A stretch of DNA of 64,000 bases from contig CM043869.1 in assembly GCA_023846275.1 (NCBI GenBank), positions 39,148,737 through 39,212,736 of the forward strand, given 5' to 3'. The translations under genes were made by a program, and so were the position numbers. Source of the stretch: Vanilla planifolia (taxonomy: Eukaryota > Streptophyta > Magnoliopsida > Asparagales > Orchidaceae). Positions within the stretch are counted from its first letter, which is position 1, and each line of letters starts with the position of its first letter. Positions 58,401-64,000 of the stretch are shown here, piece after piece. Under the pieces are notes generated by a model. That model worked only from the letters and a program-made list of their open reading frames with translations. It had not been told where the DNA came from and did no database searches.

Positions 58401-61400
58401 AATGCCTAGGCTATAAAGAAATTCAAGCTAGGTTTGTACATATTAGAAATGATGTGCATGGGAGTTTATTTGAATGTTTCAAAGGTCACATGTATTAGAA
58501 GTTTTACATTTGAGGTTTCTTTCAAAAAGATCGTAGGGTATGATATGAACAAATGTTATGGGAGAAGGATTAGTGTCTTTAGTGTGTTTGTTCCTATGCC
58601 ATAGCAATTTGGTACAGCCTAGTAGTTTGGATGTTTTGTATGTTACCATCATGTTTTTATATGTTGTTAGTTAAATTTATTAACTGTTATACGATAAAAG
58701 GCAATATGTTCTTCAATTTATTTATAATGATAACACCATGATATCTGATAACATGTTATTAGATGATATGTTTCGTATTGTATGTATTAATGTATGATTT
58801 GCCTTGGATTGGTCATTATGTTATGATTAATTATGGTATTATTACGATATGATTTGTGCAGAGGTATCAAAGTCTCTTGTTTTATCTTATTTTCCTAGTT
58901 ATAAAGTCTTTAGAAAATTTAAGATAAGAGGATCGTCACATAATAGCCATTCCAGCTGCTATGGAAAGCCGCAATCGTCCATAAAAATAGAAAAAAAATA
59001 TGAAAGATCATAATCATATGACTTGTGATATCATGCATGCTAGATATGATTGGCTCATTTAGGTTTTATGTTTATTAAGACACAAAACATAATTTTTTTA
59101 TTTGTTAGGCTACTTTACCTATTTAAAGGGGTGCCGAAACCAATAAAGAGAACTAGATCTAGAATCAAGAGTTTTACTTATTCACTTGACATATCCCATT
59201 TTCTTTTTCTAATCAGCTATTAATAGCCTACTTCGTTCGCCATTAACCTCCTTATTCCTCAAAGTAGTTCTTATAACATCTCGAGAAGATAGTGAAGCCT
59301 TCTTTGGAGTACTACTAATGCGACTTTTTTCCATTTAGTAGGTTTCTATGATAGAATCTGTCATGAGTTTTTAGTACATCCACTAATTTTTTTGTAATGT
59401 TTTGAAGTTTGCTGTTGTGATCAATGATGATTTGTCATCTTGCAATTTTCAGTTTCAACAAATGCAGAAAAAAAAATCTTGAATTGCTTATATCTTGGTG
59501 AAAAAAAGAATTATTTTTCATTATATTTCTTTGATCATGATTAAATAAAGCAATGATTGATAAAACATTAGAAATGTTTGCATAGTATTTTACTGACTTG
59601 AAAATATGCAAAGATAATCTTGTAATATGCAACAGTGAATTTAATATCTTGTTCAAAAGAATGCAATTATAATTCCTATACATATAAAAGAGAAGGGAAC
59701 TGTGGTATATGATGAATATTATTCACATAAAAACAATAACCACTAGTCCCTTGATTTTCACATAAAGAAATTATCTGATTTTTTCTTCAATGTACTGAGC
59801 TATTGGGTGGTTTTGATATGTTCTAATGAACCTAAGAACTTCACCATGAATGATAAAGTATTTATCAAATGTAGGAAAATGCAAATTTGAGCATGTGACA
59901 TGCATAGACAAATATTTGAAGGTAGACATCATATATGTTTTTTATCCATGTGCATTGTGATAAAAATAATGCCGTACTTAGTACATGACAAGCAGAAAAT
60001 TTAAGAATTGTAGCATTTGTCATCTTCAAGCAATGTACCTTCAGGGAAAGCAAAATAATTTCTTCTTCTATCTTAAATGTAATCATTAAAATGATAGAGA
60101 GTGAGCTTATTAACCAATCTATATATAAATGACTTTGGATTAATAATAAACGAAGTAAGATTGACATATTGTAGGGATGTTACACCCTTGTGTTTGATGA
60201 GTCAAGAATAAATGTTTATATTTCATATAGGCTTGTTCTAAACAAAATTATTAATATTCAATTAAGACAAGCCATGAACTTTAAATGCCTAAAATAGTGG
60301 TTTTCAAGGCCCTTTGAATCATGGCAAACTTCAAGAAAATTGAAGACATGTACTAAAACTTTCATACTTAATTTTTTTTTATTTTTCTTAAATTTGATAT
60401 ATCCAAATTTTGAGATGATGTGACACACTAATAGTATTAATATTTAAAAAAGTTATAAAATTAATAATTATTGAATTTTGATTTTTGGGCCAAGCTTTAT
60501 TGACGAAAAGTATAGACATTGGTATTTGATTTTTTAAAATTATTTAGAAATTAGTTTTCATGAATTTCTTTTCATAGTCATTTAGAAAACTTATAATATT
60601 ATGGTAATATAAAATTATTTTGGTACACTTATATTAAATATTTTGACACAAAAATTCCCACAAAACACCCTCAAACAACGTTACTCTCGGGAATTTTCAC
60701 TGTAGCATTGGGCGGGTCGACCCGACACGACCACTATCCCGTCCAGGCTTTTAGAAATTTTAAAAAAAATAATAAATATAAAAAATTGGTGGGCTGACCC
60801 TGTAAGGGAGCCCATAGTCCAAAGGAATTCAGGTCGCAGGCAACGACGAACGGAGCACGGCAATTTCAGGTCGCAGGCGACGACGGAACAGTGCAAGATC
60901 AAGTCAACCCGAACCAGGTGATGAAATCCTTGTCAAGGAAGGGGGGAGCCAACCCCAAAGAGGCTCGAGAGTAACAAGAAGCGAATTAGCTTTAAAGTGC
61001 AATGGCAAAGAAGTTTCCGCGATGTGGGACTAAATCCAACCTTAATATCAAAGAAATCAGAAGAACAAGCGTGATCGGACGACTGAGATTATTCAGTCTA
61101 AAATGACATGCAGAAGAATCGAACCCAGGTTGCGCGGATATGCACAAGGACTAGGAATCATTGAGGTAAACTGTTTTAATTTGAATTATGCCAGAACAAA
61201 TTTTACTAATACATGTAGGGTAGTAAGCGTGCTGCTCAGATCAAGCCCGCCCAGATCGAACGGACGGGATTAATCTCAAATGGTAAATTCGAGATTCAAT
61301 CCGTGCCGTCCGTGTTTGGGCCCGAATCGGACGGTAGCTGTTTTCCGTCCGTTACCTAAACGGCTAGTTGATTTTAAGAGCCGTTGAGAGTGATTTTAGA

Positions 61401-63861
61401 GCTCAAATTTAAGCTCTATAAATAGGGAATAATGAAGAACTTCTAGAGGTTACATTTTGCTAAGATCTCAAAGCTTTCAGATCACGACTTCGAGCAAAAT
61501 CAAGTGAATACGGTGCTTCCAATTTCATAAAGGGAAAGTGGTAAGAAGGATTCCGAAATTAGAGGTTATTGCTTCAAAAATCTCTCAATCTCTATTCCTT
61601 TATTTTTCGGTTGTGTGTGCCTTTTATTTCACTTCAAGTTATTTTAAGTTTTGCCAATTTTTTGTGTTCTGTTCTTTGGGGTAAGGGCATCCCGGCATTG
61701 TGCAAAAGCCCGGGGTTTGAGTTGAGCCCGGAAAAACTTAAGTAGGTTCGGGATTAGCAGTAGGAAAAATCCCAAGTAGGTTTGAGGTGAACCGTACGAA
61801 AAACCTCGATTGTAATTTAATATTTTTAGTGTTGTTTTTCCCAACACCGGTTGGGGGTGGATGTAAGCTCGATTTTGAGTCGAACCACCTTAAAAATCTT
61901 TTGTGTTATATTTCTTCTTATTCGTGCTTAAAAGATTTAATTTTTAATTGAAATCGAAAATCGAAACAAATTTTATTTATCACAATTCACCCCCCCCCCC
62001 CCCCCCTCTTGTGGGATTTCCTTAAGCACAAAGAACTACAATTATGAACTAACAATAGCTAAGCAGATCTTATTATCCGGGATAGAATAATGACAAACCA
62101 GAAATAGCTTCAATGTTTTCACCTATGCATATCAGTGAGATATTCGAAGAACCAAGAAAAGAAATTACCCATTTAAAAGGAGCATGCAAGGAATTGAAAA
62201 CTATCCATGTAACGTCAAATGCAACTAAAATGCTGAAAATAAAACATTTTGGTGGAGGTGAAAGGATCCCCAATATTTAGGAGTCAAACAACCATGCATC
62301 AACCGTAGAGTTGACTACAGCAGAAAAGATGAAAAATGGACGGTCACATCACAGTCTGGCTGATGATATTTGAGGCAAATATGGGACAATGAGAGATGCT
62401 GGGTGGAATTATTTGTAAATGGGAGATTGGTAAAAGGGCTATGGAAGAGAAAAGGAAGTATTGGCACAAGCACAACAGTTGGAGAAGAAGAAAAAAGAGG
62501 GTGAAGTGTTGGCATACGCAATGGTTAAGGGAGAAACTAGTGCATGGAAAACATAAGGTGCATAATTTTGTGTGAAATTTTATGGATTTGCATTTTTCTT
62601 AGAAAGTGGCTTTTGCATTTTAGAGTATTATTGTTGTATTAATGCCTGTGGGCATCTTCTGGTTAATTTCTAAGGTTTTGTATGTGCAGAGTAACTGCTA
62701 TTGTTTGTTTGCTATGTTTTTTCACTATTGATTTAATTATATAACATCTGTGACTATTTTAAATTGAAAAATGTTTATAAGAAGATGTTAGCGATTATCT
62801 TGTGAGCTTTGTGGTATAGAGTTTTTATTGTACGTGTTACATTGTAGGATCCAAAAGAGAAGGCCAAAGCAGAAACAAGGGATTGGCTGAATAGTATGGT
62901 ATGTGTGGAAATTTATTGCTTTCTCCTTCTAGTTATGCTTCGCTTAAAGTCTAATTCATCTAGCTTGTTTAATAAATGTTTTGATAACAGAATTTCTTGC
63001 CTAGAGGACATTTACTACCACATAGTGGTATTTTTTTAAGCATAAAATAGCAGCTCCTGAGCTGGTTTATACTTTCATATACCTGAGCATTCCGAACACA
63101 GAATCCAAACATGCTTAAGTGTTAACTGCAAGGTTTAATGTCTCTGAATACTTGATTTTCTGTGGCTTTTGGTATATTTTAACAGAACTGCCATTGTTAT
63201 GCAGATTAAGGATGCTAGTTTTTTAATTATTCAACTTTACATGATGGATACCACCTTTTATACTCTCTTCAAAATTCATCCGTTGTTTTGTTTTATACTG
63301 GATCATAGATCATTTCCTAGTTTATTCTCATATTTATAGGTGGCAGATTTGGAGAATGAAATTGATAGCTTTGAAGCAGAGGTTGAGGGACTATCTGTTA
63401 AGAAAGGAAAGTCTAAGCGTTCAAGACTGGTGATTAGGATCTCTATCTGCGCCCCATATAACTCCAGTGTGGGCCTTCCAAATACTTAAGTGTTTCATGC
63501 TACTTATATTTGCAGGCACATTTAGAGACATCCATTGCTCGACACAAAGCTCATATAATGAAGCTGGAGCTGATTTTGAGGCTGGTGGATAATGATGAGC
63601 TGAGTCCTGATCTGGTCAATGATGTTAAGGACTTGGTAGAAGATTATGTGGAACGTAATCAGGTATGCCTATCAAAAATTTCTTTGCTTGAGGAACATCA
63701 TATTGGAGGGATGCTTCTTCTTATGTGATGCTTTATCCTTGTTTTAATAGGAGAGCTTTGATGAGTTTAATGATGTTGATGAACTCTATAGTTCTTTACA
63801 ACTGGATAAGATCGAAGTTCTTGATGAACTTGTTTCACGTGGTCCCTCTACTCTTGTTAAG
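43416..63861 (+). CDS. NOT3: CCR4-NOT complex subunit 3 (NOT3), 5' part, cut by window end
   Basis: Seven coding exons, all in frame with GT-AG introns: 43416-43508, 43607-43738, 50623-50760, 62848-62898, 63340-63429, 63516-63662, 63751-63861. They encode the first 254 aa; the gene continues beyond the window. NOT3 is a scaffold subunit of the CCR4-NOT deadenylase, which removes poly(A) tails in the cytoplasm and also acts in transcription. The start [21 protein letters not shown] is the invariant NOT3 N-terminus. The rest is the charged, coiled-coil-rich Not3 N-terminal domain, with [22 protein letters not shown] and DNDELSPD as further landmarks. The C-terminal NOT-box, which binds NOT1/NOT2, would lie downstream. 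Full plant NOT3 proteins are about 800-900 aa. Exon 3 opens with Phe where Arabidopsis has Val (KKV/SASYEQ), a mild change at the splice junction. Introns 2 and 3 are unusually long and filled with transposon remains. Confidence 0.95.
45300..46700. repeat. Pair of diverged direct repeats in NOT3 intron 2
   Basis: About 45.30-45.84 and 46.15-46.70 kb share ordered words: CATAAAATTGATG, an ATTA.GCTC word, TTTGATT...ATGATATC, TTTTTTCAAT, GAAAGAGAA.CAACA and a CACC...CCAATAG block. Both are followed by pyrimidine-rich DNA. They are old copies of one dispersed element or a local duplication; family unknown. Confidence 0.45.
45871..45889. repeat. TC microsatellite
   Basis: Nine TC dinucleotides within NOT3 intron 2. 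Confidence 0.85.
48198..48394. repeat. 98-bp tandem duplication
   Basis: Copy 1 about 48198-48295, copy 2 about 48296-48394. Each starts TTCATAGTTCATGGTATTTA and ends CTAAATTATCTT, with only a few substitutions and one or two indels between them. Much less diverged than the other repeats in this intron, so relatively recent. Confidence 0.85.
52566..52611. repeat. GA/GGGA purine tract
   Basis: Purine-only stretch of GA and GGGA units inside the copia fossil, in NOT3 intron 3. Confidence 0.75.
53714..53879. repeat. Three-copy tandem repeat, about 55 bp units
   Basis: Three consecutive diverged units, each built around GATGTAGGTGGCAAACATT-like sequence followed by TTCC(C)ATTA and an ATCACACAT/AACACATG tail. 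The second unit is the most different. It lies within the copia fossil. Confidence 0.7.
54560..56990 (-). repeat. Cluster of copia-derived AT-rich repeat units
   Basis: Three or four diverged units. Each has an AT-rich block of AAATTTAAATT-type words with ATAATTTATAATAAATTT, then a less AT-rich part with ATGCATAAAAAGAGGATGG and TACACAT..ACATAATTTA. Near 55.48 and 56.44 kb the minus strand carries GAGCARG(C/T)TTCATCATGTTTTGTC, preceded in one copy by a relic of the TGGTATCAGAGC primer-binding site typical of Ty1/copia. The units are therefore best read as old LTR-plus-leader fragments on the minus strand, old and broken. Confidence 0.55.
57000..57290 (-). mobile_element. Ty1/copia gag fragment
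   Basis: The minus strand encodes a stretch resembling the copia-type gag polyprotein (a VDELA...LSNDE motif followed by an FNKLIDHETF-like part). It lies just upstream, in element orientation, of the repeat cluster. It may belong to the same fossil as the pol traces at 51.7-54.6 kb, with the repeats lying between. Broken and old. Confidence 0.6.
60828..60886. repeat. Direct repeat of TTCAGGTCGCAGG
   Basis: TTCAGGTCGCAGGC(A/G)ACGACG occurs twice, 37 bp apart, inside the solo LTR. A perfect palindrome CGGGTCGACCCG lies about 100 bp upstream at 60713-60724. Confidence 0.8.
61990..62006 (+). repeat. C17 homopolymer
   Basis: Run of 17 C residues near the 3' end of the solo LTR, at the place where copia LTRs usually have 6-8 C. 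It may be expanded, or its length may be a sequencing artefact. Confidence 0.85.
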
Positions 63862-64000
63862 GTAGTTTCTATGATTTTTTTTTCATGATTTATAGTTGAT
63901 AAATATTTATAATGAAATGATGAGAATTTTGTGATTAAATTTTGGTTTTGAAAAAAAAAGGCTTTTTAAACAAATGATATTTTTTTGTTATATGTGATGT

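Larger units (their letters stand above)
60701..62040 (+). mobile_element. Solo LTR of a Ty1/copia element (SIRE/Maximus-like)
   Basis: About 1.34 kb, GC-richer than its surroundings. It has the usual order of an LTR: a CTATAAATAG TATA box at 61416-61425, a U5-like part with CCGGGGTTTGAG and GTCGAACCACCTTAAAAATC words, then ACAATTCACCC(n)TCTTGTG near the end, which is characteristic of plant copia LTRs. Possible ends TGTAG...CTACA form a short inverted repeat, but no matching target-site duplication was found, so the edges are approximate. No internal domains flank it. Orientation is the same as NOT3. Confidence 0.72.
50761..62847 (+). other. NOT3 intron 3 (12.1 kb)
   Basis: Separates the exon ending in QQPKT from the exon starting DPKEK; the donor GTAAGT and acceptor TTGTAG are good matches. 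It contains a decayed minus-strand Ty1/copia fossil with associated repeats (about 51.7-57.3 kb) and a plus-strand solo LTR (60.70-62.04 kb). The stretch 57.65-60.65 kb is AT-rich with nothing recognised. Confidence 0.8.

Noticed and set aside
59040-59400. LTR-like stretch with TACCTATTTAAAGGGG and CCAATAAAGAG
   Set aside because: Resembles an R-U5 region, but no ends, primer site or second copy were found; too weak to annotate.
61100-61175. tRNA-like or SINE B-box (GGTTCGATTC on the minus strand)
   Set aside because: A T-arm-like word is present, but no matching A box, anticodon stem or acceptor stem can be drawn around it, and it lies inside the solo LTR.

Overview
This window looks like nuclear DNA of a flowering plant. 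It is very AT-rich between genes, the genes have GT-AG introns (some many kilobases long), and every recognisable protein is of a plant type. The species cannot be fixed from sequence alone; a non-grass monocot is a guess. I see no CRISPR array, operon or other prokaryotic feature.

Layout. 1-10.7 kb: AT-rich intergenic DNA with microsatellites and small tandem repeats. 10.7-16.1 kb (+): a complete nine-coding-exon NAD(H)-dependent glutamate dehydrogenase of 411 aa. 16.6-26.7 kb (-): a complete Pumilio/PUF RNA-binding protein of 814 aa in five coding exons, with one 6.2-kb intron and a 5'UTR intron; it converges on the GDH gene. 26.8-29.9 kb: AT-rich intergenic DNA with a weak Ty3/gypsy gag relic. 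29.9-32.9 kb (+): an unprocessed pseudogene of an ECT/YTHDF-type m6A reader. 33-38 kb: intergenic. 38.0-39.8 kb (-): an intronless cation/calcium exchanger of 569 aa. 40-43.3 kb: intergenic. 43.3 kb to the window end (+): the 5' part (seven coding exons, 254 aa) of the CCR4-NOT subunit NOT3. Its second and third introns are 6.9 and 12.1 kb. The third holds a heavily decayed minus-strand Ty1/copia fossil, a cluster of copia-derived AT-rich repeats and a plus-strand solo LTR.

Function. GDH works in mitochondrial nitrogen/carbon metabolism. The CCX protein is a membrane cation exchanger. Three loci concern mRNA fate: PUF proteins and YTH readers bind mRNAs and are known in other systems to recruit CCR4-NOT, of which NOT3 is a subunit. 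Their closeness here is probably chance. No novel system is evident. The most notable points are the intact PUF recognition code, the decayed YTH gene with its splice sites kept, the very long transposon-loaded NOT3 introns, and a paired LTR-like repeat in the Pumilio intron.
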